Position numbers and translations under genes: made by a program | Assembly (NCBI GenBank): GCA_947482115.1 | Contig: CANKII010000005.1 | Span: forward strand, 62,001-126,000 | Source: Fibrobacterota bacterium | Lineage (GTDB): Bacteria > Fibrobacterota > Fibrobacteria > UBA11236 | DNA length: 64,000 bases | Direction: 5' to 3' | The notes under the pieces: generated by a model | Told to the model about the DNA's origin: nothing | Databases searched by the model: none | The model's input: only the letters and a program-made list of their open reading frames with translations | Shown here: positions 48,920 to 57,864 of the stretch, piece after piece | Numbering within the stretch: the first letter of the stretch is position 1 | Layout: each line of letters opens with the position of its first letter

Positions 48920-50704
48920 ATGAGACATGTCACTTTCACAATGCTTCTTCTAATAGGATTAATTTCGAACCTGTTTGCACAAGGAGTGTGGACGAAGCGA
49001 GTTTCCGGAACAACAAATGGTTTGCTCTCCGTGACATGGGGTGGCAACCAACTTGTGGCTGTGGGTCAAGGCGGCACCATCCTAACATCACCCAGTGGTG
49101 TGAATTGGACAGCAAGAATTTCTGGAATAGCTGACAGTCTGAGTTTGTGCTCGGTGACTTGGACAGGAAACCAGTTAGTGGCTGTAGGTGCGCATGGCAC
49201 CATTCTGACTTCACAGGATGGAATATCATGGACAATCCGATCTTCTGGAACTACCGGTAATCTGAATTCAGTCATTTGGACTGGAAGCCAATTGGTCGCC
49301 GTTGGAAAAACGAATCTCCCCCAACCTAACGACTCCGGCATCGTAATCATGTCCCCTGACGGAGTGAACTGGACTTCCCGGGCATTTGGTACTGCAGGTG
49401 GATTGTACTCCGTGTCTTGGACAGGAAACCAACTGGTGGCGGTAGGGCATACATATTCGGTCAGTGGCAATGTACGTGCCATAAGGGGGCTCATTGTTAC
49501 TTCGCCAAATGGTGTGACATGGACAACCCAAGCTACTGGAATTTCTGGTTATATGAGCTTCGTTGCGTGGATCGGGAACGAGCTTATAGCCCTTAGCAGG
49601 TTAGGCAATATCCTAACATCACCCAACGGTGTGAATTGGACGTCGCGGACTTCTGGAACCACTCAATCATTGTTTTCAGTAGTTTCAACGGGTTCTCTCT
49701 TTGTGACAGTGGGCTTATCCGGTACTGTGATCAATTCTCTTGACGGCGCGACATGGATGGCACGTACTTCGGGAGTTGTGAATGACCTGTATTCCATAAC
49801 CTGGACTGGTACCCAATTCGTTGCCGTGGGCACAGGAGGTGCCATTCTTACCTCGCCTCGGGAAGTTACTCCTGCTGCTCCAACGTTAACAGCCCCAGGA
49901 CAAAATGCCATAAACATTTCAACAGCACCGACCTTGACATGGAATGATCTCCCCGAAGCGGCTTCTTACAGACTTCAAGTTTCAACCAATTCAAGTTTCA
50001 CCACCACACTGGTCAATGATTCCACCATCACAACGACTGCCCGCGTCATCGGACCTCTTGTGACCAATACGGTTTACTACTGGCAGGTGAACGCCAAAAA
50101 TACGGCGGGGATCAGCACCTATTCGCCAATCTGGAGTTTCACAACAGCAGGTGTGGTGGCGCCACCTCTGACACCGACTTTAAGCAGCCCACCTTCACCA
50201 TGCGGCTGCGAGTATGTCTCTAATCTGATTTGGAATTCATCCATTGGAGCGACGTCCTATCAAGTTCAGCTTTCCACCGATTCAACCTTCTCCACGACCG
50301 TGATTAACGACTCAACACTTACTACAACCACGCGATCCATTGGAGGACAGTTGACCGCCCACACATGGTACTACTGGAGAGTAAGGGCAAAAAATACCTC
50401 TGGGGTCAGCACCTATTCCACAGTTTGGAGCTTTAGGATGGATCCATTAGCGGTGTCACCTCAAGATCTCACACATCAACATTTAAGCATTGAGAACGGA
50501 AAAATCTTGCGCTTCTTCCTTCCACAACGCACCCAAGTTGTAATCAAACTTGTCGATCCCCAAGGCCGAATGGTTTCGCAACTTCTCAACGAAACCCGCG
50601 ATGCGGGTTCCAACACCCTGCCATTAACGGGATTGAAAAACTCTTACGATCTGCTCGACTTCCGCGCCGGGGATTATCACAGGACGATGAAGATTCATCC
50701 TTGA
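48920..50704 (+). CDS. Secreted propeller-FN3 protein with C-terminal sorting-like domain
   Basis: 594 residues. AAAGGGG precedes the ATG, and MRHVTFTMLLLIGLISNLFA-Q is a signal peptide. Residues about 22-315 form seven repeats (LVAVGxxGTILTSPxGVNWT) homologous to the lipoprotein at 7749-8717. Two fibronectin type III domains follow (PTLTWNDLPEAASYRLQVSTNSSFTTT..., NLIWNSSIGATSYQVQLSTDSTFSTT...). The last 70 residues (ILRFFLPQRTQVVIKLVDPQGRMV...) resemble FCB C-terminal sorting domains. It is a probable surface adhesin or glycan-binding protein. Confidence 0.85.
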   Translation: MRHVTFTMLLLIGLISNLFAQGVWTKRVSGTTNGLLSVTWGGNQLVAVGQGGTILTSPSGVNWTARISGIADSLSLCSVTWTGNQLVAVGAHGTILTSQDGISWTIRSSGTTGNLNSVIWTGSQLVAVGKTNLPQPNDSGIVIMSPDGVNWTSRAFGTAGGLYSVSWTGNQLVAVGHTYSVSGNVRAIRGLIVTSPNGVTWTTQATGISGYMSFVAWIGNELIALSRLGNILTSPNGVNWTSRTSGTTQSLFSVVSTGSLFVTVGLSGTVINSLDGATWMARTSGVVNDLYSITWTGTQFVAVGTGGAILTSPREVTPAAPTLTAPGQNAINISTAPTLTWNDLPEAASYRLQVSTNSSFTTTLVNDSTITTTARVIGPLVTNTVYYWQVNAKNTAGISTYSPIWSFTTAGVVAPPLTPTLSSPPSPCGCEYVSNLIWNSSIGATSYQVQLSTDSTFSTTVINDSTLTTTTRSIGGQLTAHTWYYWRVRAKNTSGVSTYSTVWSFRMDPLAVSPQDLTHQHLSIENGKILRFFLPQRTQVVIKLVDPQGRMVSQLLNETRDAGSNTLPLTGLKNSYDLLDFRAGDYHRTMKIHP

Positions 50705-50707
50705 ATA

Positions 50708-51010
50708 TCAGCGATTTTTTCGAGTCCGTTTTTCCCAATAACCCGGCTTGCGTTTTAGATGCATAACGGCTGCCACATAGATCGAATTCTTATCCACGGC
50801 ATAAATCAAACCGTATGGGAAAACATGCACCAGAAAACGCCGGAACGATCCCTTAATCCGACGCCATAGGATGGGATGTCGAATCACATCTTTTGTGGCA
50901 GCTTCTATTGCTTCAAGAAAAAGTTTGCCCAACCCCGGTTGACTGTCTTCATAAAAAGCAGCTGCTTGTTGTACTTCAAGCAGGGCTTCCGGGTCAAAAT
51001 ACAGTTTCAC
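50708..51010 (-). CDS. ParE/RelE-family toxin
   Basis: 100 residues: MKLYFDPEALLEVQQAAAFYEDSQPGLG, then HPILWRRIKGSFRRFLVHVFPYGLIYAVDKNSIYVAAVMHLKRKPGYW. This is the compact fold of ParE/RelE toxins that act on gyrase or mRNA. Its ATG overlaps the antitoxin stop, giving the antitoxin-then-toxin order. Confidence 0.88.
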   Translation of the reverse strand: MKLYFDPEALLEVQQAAAFYEDSQPGLGKLFLEAIEAATKDVIRHPILWRRIKGSFRRFLVHVFPYGLIYAVDKNSIYVAAVMHLKRKPGYWEKRTRKNR

Positions 51011-51240
51011 CAGCCGAGGGCTTTCCGAATCTGTTTAAATCCGGTTGCCGCAGGGACTCCGCGCCTTTCTCCTTTGCGGTAAGCAGCGAAACGCCGTTCG
51101 GCTTCCTGAACCCACGCCTCTTCAATTTCGGTCAAAGGTTTTTCATCAACACTGTGCATCAAGCGTTCAGCCAATGCCTCACGATCCTTAATCGGCAAAC
51201 GAAAGACCTTGCGTTCAATTTCAAGCAATTGTGGACTCAT
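51007..51240 (-). CDS. Addiction-module antitoxin component
   Basis: 77 residues: MSPQLLEIERKVFRLPIKDREALAERLMHSVDE...EIEEAWVQEAERRFAAYRKGE. It matches the short helical addiction-module component that accompanies ParE-type toxins. It is the first gene of the pair; its upstream region probably holds the autoregulated promoter. Confidence 0.87.
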   Translation of the reverse strand: MSPQLLEIERKVFRLPIKDREALAERLMHSVDEKPLTEIEEAWVQEAERRFAAYRKGERRGVPAATGFKQIRKALGW

Positions 51241-51371
51241 TTTTCATTCCTCCGCATATCCATAAAATGTCAAGGAATCCCGATTTAAGCAAGTCCTTAC
51301 CAAACGAAACAAAACCCGCTCCGCAATATAGCCCCACGGTAATTCCCCAAAAGCCGTATTATATTAAATCC

Positions 51372-51656
51372 ATGGCTTCCAAGGAAATCAAAATCGATTG
51401 CCCCTGCTGCAAGGCCAAACTGGTCATTGATACTGAAACCGGCATCATTCTCCAAACCACACCTCACAAGGAAGCGCCGCCCAGCCTTCAGGATTTTCTC
51501 AAGAACGACAAGAACCGTTCCAAGGATCTGGACGAGAAGTTCGCCGAGGCCAAACGTCAAGAGGACACCAAGCTGCAAACTCTCGAAAAGAAATTCGAGT
51601 GGGCGAAGAAGAACAAGGACAAGCTCCCCGAAGCCCCGCGCATCCAGTGGGATTGA
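51372..51656 (+). CDS. Small zinc-knuckle/coiled-coil protein
   Basis: 94 residues from ATG 51372: MASKEIKIDCPCCKAKLVID contains Cys-x-Cys-Cys, followed by a charged helix (FLKNDKNRSKDLDEKFAEAKRQEDTKLQTLEKKFEWAKKNKDKL) that could form a coiled coil. Function unknown. TATATT lies 6 bases before the ATG. Upstream in-frame codons to 51231 look non-coding. It lies 9 bases before ptsP and is probably co-transcribed with it. Confidence 0.7.
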   Translation: MASKEIKIDCPCCKAKLVIDTETGIILQTTPHKEAPPSLQDFLKNDKNRSKDLDEKFAEAKRQEDTKLQTLEKKFEWAKKNKDKLPEAPRIQWD

Positions 51657-51665
51657 GTCCGATTC

Positions 51666-53948
51666 ATGTCCGACGCGCAAACCGCCTTTGAAATTATCCG
51701 CTCCGTAACCCGGACCATGATCGAGTCGCGCGAAACCCAGCCCGCGCTGGATGCCGTGGTGCAATTGATTTCGGAAAAGATGGGCGCCGAAGTTTGTTCC
51801 ATCTATTTGCACGAAGCCGGAACCGATCAACTGCGCATGGCTTCAACGTATGGACTGAATGCGGATGCGCTTTCGAATGTGCATCTCAAATCCGACGAAG
51901 GATTGACCGGTGCCGTGTTTTCCGACGGTGACGTTGTAAACATCGCCCACCCGCGCCAGGATGCCCGCTTTAAATTCTTTCCCGGCCTCGGCGAAGATCG
52001 ACTCAACAATTTTCTCGGTGTCCCCATCCCACCCGGAACCGCGCGTGGCAACGGCGTCCTGATTCTTCAGGGAACGGAACCCGCGCCCTTCAACCGCACC
52101 GTGCACGATCTCGCCTACACGCTTGCCGCACAACTCGGCACCTTGCTCGAAAACCGCAAACTGAAATCCTCACCATTACTGGAGTCCTCCGGCGGGATGA
52201 GCCGGGCCGTCCCTCCCCCGCCCAAGGAAGCGCCGCCATTCCTGCGCGCGCAAATGGCGATGGGCGGCATTGCCGACGGCACCGTACTGGTGCTTAAAAC
52301 CCATCAGGTGTGGGAAGACCTTCTCTTCAGCGAATCGGAAGATGCTGAAAAGGAACTGGTGCTTTTCAAGGAAGCCGTCCAGCTGGCCCGCAAGGAAACC
52401 CGCTGGTTGCGACAGCGCGCCGGGGAATTGTTCGCCGAAATGGACGCCCGTATTTTCGACACTCATGAATTGTTTCTCATGGACGAAAGCTATGTCGGCC
52501 TCATTGAAAACCATGTGCGGGAAAAAATGACCGCTGCCTTCGCGGTCAAGCTCGCGACCCGCGAACTCACCCAGTCCTTTCAAAAGTCCGGCAATGCGAA
52601 ACTGGCCGATCGCGCTGCGGATTTGCGCGATGTCGCCCTGCGACTGTTGAATGCATTAGGGGAAGTTCAGGGGCATTATCACCCGGAGCCGGAATCAGAC
52701 ACGGGTGTGATCGTGGCCGCAGCGGAATTGCTTCCCTCCGATCTCGTGTATTTGCAATCACGCAAGGTACTCGGCATACTCTGTGAAACCGGCGGACTCA
52801 CCTCCCACGCCGCCATTCTCGCCCGCTCATTGGACATTCCCTGCTTCATCGGTATCCCCGGTCTCACCCAGTTTCTTCCCTCGGGAACACATGTCATTCT
52901 CGACGGTCACTCCGGGCTCATTTACATACGTCCGGAAGCGCCCGTCATTCGTGAATACCAGCGGTTGCTTGCTTCGTTTCAGGCAAGAAGCGATATCCAG
53001 CCTCCGGATCAAGATCGCACCCTAGATGGGCATCCCGTTCAGCTCTCCGGTAACGTCTCGCTGCTTTCCGATCTGCAATTGATGAAGCGTTTCGGAATCA
53101 AAAGCGTGGGCCTTTACCGTTCTGAATTTTTCTTCATGATCCGTTCTTCCTTTCCGGATGAGGAAACGCAATTCGGCGTTTACCGGCAGGTGATGGAACG
53201 CTGCGGAGCTTTCGGTGTTACTTTCCGTTTGCTGGATGTGGGTGGCGACAAGCCTCTTAAATACTTCGACTGGGGCAAGGAGGAAAATCCAAGTCTCGGC
53301 TGGCGCTCCATCCGCATGCTTCTGGAACGACCTGACATTTTAAAACCACATATGCGGGCTTTACTGCGCGCTTCTCAATTGGGGCAAATGCGACTGCTCT
53401 TCCCCATGATCGCCACCTTGCGCGATCTGCGTGAGCTCAAAGAGCATTTGAAAGTGGCGGCTGCGGAATTGGAAGCAGAACACGGCGTAGTTTTTCGTCT
53501 TCCCCCGATGGGGATTATGATTGAGATCCCCTCCACAGTTTTACAAATCGAGGGATTTTTATTCGAATCCGATTTCATTTGTCTCGGTACCAACGATTTG
53601 ATTCAATATCTCTTCGCCATCGATCGCAGCAATGAACGGGTGGCGAGCTATCATCAGCCTTATCACCCGGCTTTGCTTCAGGCGCTGAAGCATGTCGCCG
53701 ATGCGGCGCAAAAGGCGGGGAAACCCGTGACGGTATGCGGAGAAATGGCCTCGGACCCCAAGGCGGTTGCGCTGTTATTGGGATTGGGCTTGACTTCGCT
53801 CAGCATTGCTCCCGGCGCGGCGGATGATGTCCGGGAAGCATTGGCGAAACTCAGCTATTTGAAATGCCAGTCGCTGGCCCGGCGTGCGCTGCAATTATCA
53901 ACGGCCGAAGAGGTTCGCAAAGAAGTTGATTTGTTCTGGCCAACGTAG
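51666..53948 (+). CDS. ptsP: PEP-protein phosphotransferase with GAF domain (EI-Ntr)
   Basis: 760 residues. An N-terminal GAF domain (about 1-165, AEVCSIYLHEAGTDQLRMASTYGL) is followed by enzyme I: phospho-histidine loop GGLTSHAAILARSLDIP, FRLLDVGGDKPLKYF, and CGEMASDP with the catalytic Cys. It passes phosphate from PEP to an NPr/HPr carrier in the nitrogen PTS. The IIA partner could be the PtsN-like protein at 62584-63048; no HPr gene is in the window. The stop TAG is part of a GTAGGGGCG sequence that starts the repeat cluster behind the gene. Confidence 0.92.
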   Translation: MSDAQTAFEIIRSVTRTMIESRETQPALDAVVQLISEKMGAEVCSIYLHEAGTDQLRMASTYGLNADALSNVHLKSDEGLTGAVFSDGDVVNIAHPRQDARFKFFPGLGEDRLNNFLGVPIPPGTARGNGVLILQGTEPAPFNRTVHDLAYTLAAQLGTLLENRKLKSSPLLESSGGMSRAVPPPPKEAPPFLRAQMAMGGIADGTVLVLKTHQVWEDLLFSESEDAEKELVLFKEAVQLARKETRWLRQRAGELFAEMDARIFDTHELFLMDESYVGLIENHVREKMTAAFAVKLATRELTQSFQKSGNAKLADRAADLRDVALRLLNALGEVQGHYHPEPESDTGVIVAAAELLPSDLVYLQSRKVLGILCETGGLTSHAAILARSLDIPCFIGIPGLTQFLPSGTHVILDGHSGLIYIRPEAPVIREYQRLLASFQARSDIQPPDQDRTLDGHPVQLSGNVSLLSDLQLMKRFGIKSVGLYRSEFFFMIRSSFPDEETQFGVYRQVMERCGAFGVTFRLLDVGGDKPLKYFDWGKEENPSLGWRSIRMLLERPDILKPHMRALLRASQLGQMRLLFPMIATLRDLRELKEHLKVAAAELEAEHGVVFRLPPMGIMIEIPSTVLQIEGFLFESDFICLGTNDLIQYLFAIDRSNERVASYHQPYHPALLQALKHVADAAQKAGKPVTVCGEMASDPKAVALLLGLGLTSLSIAPGAADDVREALAKLSYLKCQSLARRALQLSTAEEVRKEVDLFWPT

Positions 53949-53955
53949 GGGCGGT

Positions 53956-53995
53956 TCATTTGTAGGGGCAACCCATGGGTTGCCCCTACAAATGA
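53956..53995. repeat. GTAGGGGC-type 40-bp perfect palindrome after ptsP
   Basis: Two 20-base halves without loop or mismatch, core GTAGGGGCAACCC, with the locus-specific outer arm TCATTT. A separate half-copy GTAGGGGCG at 53945-53953 overlaps the ptsP stop codon. It fills the gap between convergent ptsP and dnaA. Confidence 0.92.
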
Positions 53996-54001
53996 CAAAA
54001 A

Positions 54002-55318
54002 TCATTTCGCCGTTAATTTTCCCATAATCGCATCAACGCTTTTCTTAAAACTATCGTCCTTCTCCATCGCTTTTTCAATGGTCTTAATCGCATGCACCAC
54101 CGTGCTATGATCGCGGCCACCAAAGCTTAAACCGATTGATTTCAAAGAAGATGAAGTCAGTTCCTTCATGATGAACATCGCGAGTTGCCGGGCCTGTGCC
54201 ACTTCCTTGGTGCCGCGTCCCTGTTCCAGAATCTTGTCCACTTCGACTTCGAAATAACCTGCCACCACCGAGGTAATATCCCCGGAGGTGATGCGCTTCG
54301 AAGGTTGATGAGCCCCGATGCGATTGACGATTTCCTCAGCCAGCTCCATGGTAATGTCCGCATGCTTGATGGAAGCCTGCAGCAGTAATTGCCGGATGGC
54401 TCCCTCAAGAATGCGGATATTCGAGTCAATGGCCTCAGCCAAATAAGAAATGATGTCCTCGGAAATATTGAGGTTCTGCGCCTGAGCCTTGCGACGCAAA
54501 ATCGCCTCGCGCGTTTCCCGATCCGGCGGCTGAATGTCGACAAACAGTCCCCATTGGAAACGGCTGACCAGACGATCTTCCAATCCCTTGAGTTCACCCG
54601 GAGGCGCGTCGCTGGTAAGCACAATTTGCTTGCGGCTTTGGTGCAGCGAGTTGAAGATGTGGAAGAATTCCTCCTGCGTGCGATCCTTGCCGCTCAGGAA
54701 TTGCACGTCGTCCATCAGCAATACATCGACTTCATGGCGATAAAACGCCGACATCTCATTGATGCGATTGTGCTGAATGGACTCCACGAACTCGCGATAA
54801 AAAGCTTCGGAAGTCACATAGCGGACACGCTTGCCCGGATTTTCACGCAAGACGTGGTTACCGATGGCCTGCAACAAATGAGTTTTGCCGAGTCCCACTC
54901 CCCCGTAAATCAACAGAGGATTAAAGCGCGATCCACCTGGCTCTTTCGCCACAGCCAGCGCTGCGGAATGCGCGAATTGGGAATTGCTTCCGACTACGAA
55001 TTCTTCGAAATTGTAGCCGGGATTGAGATCGATGGAAGGAAGGCTGCTGAAGGGAATGGACGGGCTGTGATTGGACGGCAGAGGCGCCGTGGATTGTCTG
55101 CGAAACTGGACACGGAGATGCCGACCCGTCGCCTCCTGAAAACAATGCTCGATGAGTCCGCCGTAAATACGCGCCAGTTGATCGAGATCGATATGAACGG
55201 GAACCGCAATCGCCAGATTGGAATCCCCTACCTCCTGAATTTTCAACGGAAGAATCCATTGATTCAAGGCTTCTTCTGAAAGTTTTTCGCGCAAACAGCC
55301 CACACAAGCCGTCCACAT
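54002..55318 (-). CDS. dnaA: Chromosomal replication initiator DnaA
   Basis: The AAA+ initiator: domain I MWTACVGCLREKLSEEALNQWILPLK, FVVGSNSQFAHSAALAVA, Walker A YGGVGLGKTHLL, Walker B VDVLLMDDVQF, and the domain IV helix-turn-helix ending in SIGLSFGGRDHSTVVHAIKTI. The start is uncertain. ATG 55318 or GTG 55324 fits the usual domain I start, whereas the frame is open to 55597 with residues that look non-coding. No dnaN, recF or gyrB is adjacent, and no cluster of DnaA boxes is evident upstream, so the origin is not obvious here. Confidence 0.93.
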   Translation of the reverse strand: MWTACVGCLREKLSEEALNQWILPLKIQEVGDSNLAIAVPVHIDLDQLARIYGGLIEHCFQEATGRHLRVQFRRQSTAPLPSNHSPSIPFSSLPSIDLNPGYNFEEFVVGSNSQFAHSAALAVAKEPGGSRFNPLLIYGGVGLGKTHLLQAIGNHVLRENPGKRVRYVTSEAFYREFVESIQHNRINEMSAFYRHEVDVLLMDDVQFLSGKDRTQEEFFHIFNSLHQSRKQIVLTSDAPPGELKGLEDRLVSRFQWGLFVDIQPPDRETREAILRRKAQAQNLNISEDIISYLAEAIDSNIRILEGAIRQLLLQASIKHADITMELAEEIVNRIGAHQPSKRITSGDITSVVAGYFEVEVDKILEQGRGTKEVAQARQLAMFIMKELTSSSLKSIGLSFGGRDHSTVVHAIKTIEKAMEKDDSFKKSVDAIMGKLTAK

Positions 55319-55568
55319 ATTCACCCAGCTCGCAGCGGAAGAGCCGTTGCCAATGAACGTTCTCGGCCGCGAAACAGAGCCGGTTTCCTGATATTTTTGA
55401 TCTTCGAGGGCCAAGTCCGTACCGTGCGGAATCACCGCGATTATTTGTGGGTTTGGAATGATACTAATTGGGGAATAATGGTTCGATGGCCGGGAAAATC
55501 TCTTATTTTTACCCCCGTTGCAGAATTCCATAATTTCACCATTTTTACAACCGGGCCATTGAATCACC

Positions 55569-56162
55569 GTGACGCCAATCGACCAAACATCATCCATTCC
55601 AATCGCCTACTGGCTCTGGGGAACTTTCATTTTGTTTCTGGTGGCGCATTTTCTCTGGTGCCAATTCGCCGCCTATCCCACCGCTTTCGAGTCCCAATTG
55701 CGCAAGGGAAAATCCTGGGTTTATATCCCACTGGGTTGGAAGGGTTTCCGCAAATTCACCGTGCTTTCTGTTTCCCGCTTGCTCGTCCTGTCGGTGGCCG
55801 GAAGTGGAACCATTTTATTGATGTTCCTGACCCAGAAGTACACGCTACAACGCGGACCACTTTGGATTACGGGTTTTGCAGTCGTTCTTTTTCTCGCCAT
55901 AAACCGGCTGGATGCCTTCTGGAATCATCTGCGCTACCGCCAGCAGGAGGATGCCTACTACCGCCTGCACGATGAGCTCCGTGCGAAGCTCGATCAGGAA
56001 GCCAAGGACTACACAGAAGCCCAGTTTCGCAGCCTTGCCGCCTATCAGCACCAGCAACGCCTGCACAAGGCCGATGAAGCGGGAACCTTTCTCGTCGCCC
56101 TGAAATCCGAGGCCAGGATAGCGCGTAAAACTCCGGCTCCCGTTCAATCTGCGGAAGCCTGA
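55569..56162 (+). CDS. Hypothetical membrane protein
   Basis: 197 residues from a GTG start. Three to four hydrophobic segments (AYWLWGTFILFLVAHFLWCQF, SRLLVLSVAGSGTILLMFL, PLWITGFAVVLFLAI) are followed by a long charged helical tail (YRQQEDAYYRLHDELRAKLDQEAKDYTEAQFRSLAAYQHQQ). No family is recognised. The squalene/phytoene synthase gene follows after 8 bases, so it is the first gene of that operon. Confidence 0.6.
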   Translation: MTPIDQTSSIPIAYWLWGTFILFLVAHFLWCQFAAYPTAFESQLRKGKSWVYIPLGWKGFRKFTVLSVSRLLVLSVAGSGTILLMFLTQKYTLQRGPLWITGFAVVLFLAINRLDAFWNHLRYRQQEDAYYRLHDELRAKLDQEAKDYTEAQFRSLAAYQHQQRLHKADEAGTFLVALKSEARIARKTPAPVQSAEA

Positions 56163-56170
56163 CTCCGCCA

Positions 56171-57307
56171 ATGAACAAGGCCGGCATTCCGGAAGACGAT
56201 TCTTGGAGGGAACGACTGCGTCAGGGGCTTTCCGCTTCTGAAAATCTTGCATTCGCCCGGTTCGCCCTGTCCCGTGTCTCACGAACCTTTGCCCTCAACA
56301 TTCGTATTCTGCCCCTTCCCCTCCAGAATCACGTTCTCTACGCCTATCTGTATTGCCGGATGGCAGATACGCTCGAAGATGATTCCGTTCTCGAACCCTC
56401 TGAAAAAATCCGGCTGCTGAAAAGCTTCTCCGCATTATTCACACCTGCTGAAAATCCGGACGAGAACATGTACGCATTCAGCGCACAACTTCCCACAGCT
56501 TGGAAAACTTCTCCGGAATGGGAGCATTTGCTGCTCGTCCACGCCTCTGCGATCCTGACGCCTTATTTGGATTTCCCAGTTCCGGTGCAGCAAATCATTT
56601 CCCGCTGCGTGAATGAAATGTGTGAAGGCATGGCGGATTTCACGGCAAAGCAGGAAAAGAGTGGCGGTCTGAATCTCATCGAGTCCATCGAAGATCTCGA
56701 CCGGTATTGTTATTACGTGGCGGGAACCGTGGGCATTCTGCTTTGCGAACTGTTCATCGGACATTCCAGACATATCACCGCAGAAAAAGCCAAAAAGCTT
56801 CGGGAACACTGTGTGTCATTCGGACTCGGTCTGCAGCTCACCAACATTCTCAAGGATTTGCACGACGACAAAGACCGGAACATCTCGTGGCTTCCCGGTG
56901 AACTTCTGAAATCAGAGCATCTTACTTTTCAGGATTTCCTACACTCGCCTGCAGCCAAGGACGGGCGGCGAAGAATCTACCGAATCTTGTTCGCCAAGGC
57001 CCAAAAACACCTTGAAGATGCGCTGGAGTATTCCTGCCTAATCCCCAGATATAACAGGCAGTTACGGTTATTTTGCTTGTGGCCTCTTTTCATGGCCATC
57101 GAAACCCTTGCCTTGCTGGCAGAAAGCCTCGATGCCTTGACCGAGGGTGTGCGGCTTAAGATTCCCCGCTCCAAAGTGAGCAGCATTGTGGGACGAACCC
57201 AGCTCTTTTGGTGGTCGAATCGCTGGATTCATTCCGAGTTTCAAAAACCTATGCGCCGACTGGAAAACGCCTTGAATGCAAATTCTTTTACCTTGGAAAA
57301 CACATGA
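56171..57307 (+). CDS. Squalene/phytoene synthase family protein
   Basis: 378 residues. The first Asp-rich motif CRMADTLEDD and the second NILKDLHDDKDRN bind the prenyl diphosphates. YCYYVAGTVGILLCELF is close to farnesyl-diphosphate farnesyltransferases. It probably joins two prenyl diphosphates head-to-head (squalene or a C30-C40 product). No desaturase or hopanoid cyclase gene lies in the window. Its stop overlaps the lspA start (ATGA). Confidence 0.85.
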   Translation: MNKAGIPEDDSWRERLRQGLSASENLAFARFALSRVSRTFALNIRILPLPLQNHVLYAYLYCRMADTLEDDSVLEPSEKIRLLKSFSALFTPAENPDENMYAFSAQLPTAWKTSPEWEHLLLVHASAILTPYLDFPVPVQQIISRCVNEMCEGMADFTAKQEKSGGLNLIESIEDLDRYCYYVAGTVGILLCELFIGHSRHITAEKAKKLREHCVSFGLGLQLTNILKDLHDDKDRNISWLPGELLKSEHLTFQDFLHSPAAKDGRRRIYRILFAKAQKHLEDALEYSCLIPRYNRQLRLFCLWPLFMAIETLALLAESLDALTEGVRLKIPRSKVSSIVGRTQLFWWSNRWIHSEFQKPMRRLENALNANSFTLENT

Positions 57308-57864
57308 AATCCTCTTCGCGTAATTCATTGTTGTTCTGGCTCATTGGGGCGGGAATGCTTGGGCTGGATCAAGCCACCAAGCATTGGGCCCGCCTTCGTT
57401 TCTCCCTGCCGGACGGAAATCCTGATTATTTCAAATCCCTTCCCGTCATCGGTGACTGGCTTCAATTCCGTCTCGTTTACAACATCGGTGCGGCCTTCGG
57501 AATGAAACCGCAAAGCGTCCTTCCCTTCCTCAGCCCCACCCTCTTCTATGCGCTTTTTTCCTGTGCCGCCATGGCATTCCTGTTGGTGTATTACTTCCGC
57601 CTGAAGTCCAACGAATCGGCATCGCGTTTGGGAGTCATTCTGATTCTGGCCGGGGCCATAGGCAATCTCATCGACCGCTTGCATTTTCACAAAGTCACCG
57701 ATTTTATCGACGCGGGAATTCCGGGTGTTTTTCCGCGCTGGCCAACCTTCAATGTCGCCGACAGCAGCGTTTGTGTCGGAATGGGAATCCTCCTTCTCTT
57801 TCCCATTCTTTTCAAGAGCCAGGCAAATCCTGAATCCGCTCCATCGAGTCCTGATGTCGGATAA
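57304..57864 (+). CDS. lspA: Lipoprotein signal peptidase (signal peptidase II)
   Basis: 186 residues and four transmembrane segments. It has the catalytic Asp motifs GNLIDRLHFHKVTDF and FNVADSSV, and the N-terminal GLDQATKHWA. It removes signal peptides of lipoproteins such as the several encoded in this window. The upstream in-frame start at 57208 is not used, since it lies inside the synthase gene. rluD overlaps the end by 11 bases, a common lspA-rluD pairing. Confidence 0.95.
   Translation: MKSSSRNSLLFWLIGAGMLGLDQATKHWARLRFSLPDGNPDYFKSLPVIGDWLQFRLVYNIGAAFGMKPQSVLPFLSPTLFYALFSCAAMAFLLVYYFRLKSNESASRLGVILILAGAIGNLIDRLHFHKVTDFIDAGIPGVFPRWPTFNVADSSVCVGMGILLLFPILFKSQANPESAPSSPDVG

Noticed and set aside
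383-53995. CRISPR array from the recurring GTAGGGGC repeats
   Set aside because: The copies are single, kilobases apart, and have no regular spacers or cas genes.
55319-55597. 93-residue N-terminal extension of DnaA
   Set aside because: Its composition is unlike DnaA domain I, which starts at MWTACVG. No ribosome site supports 55597.
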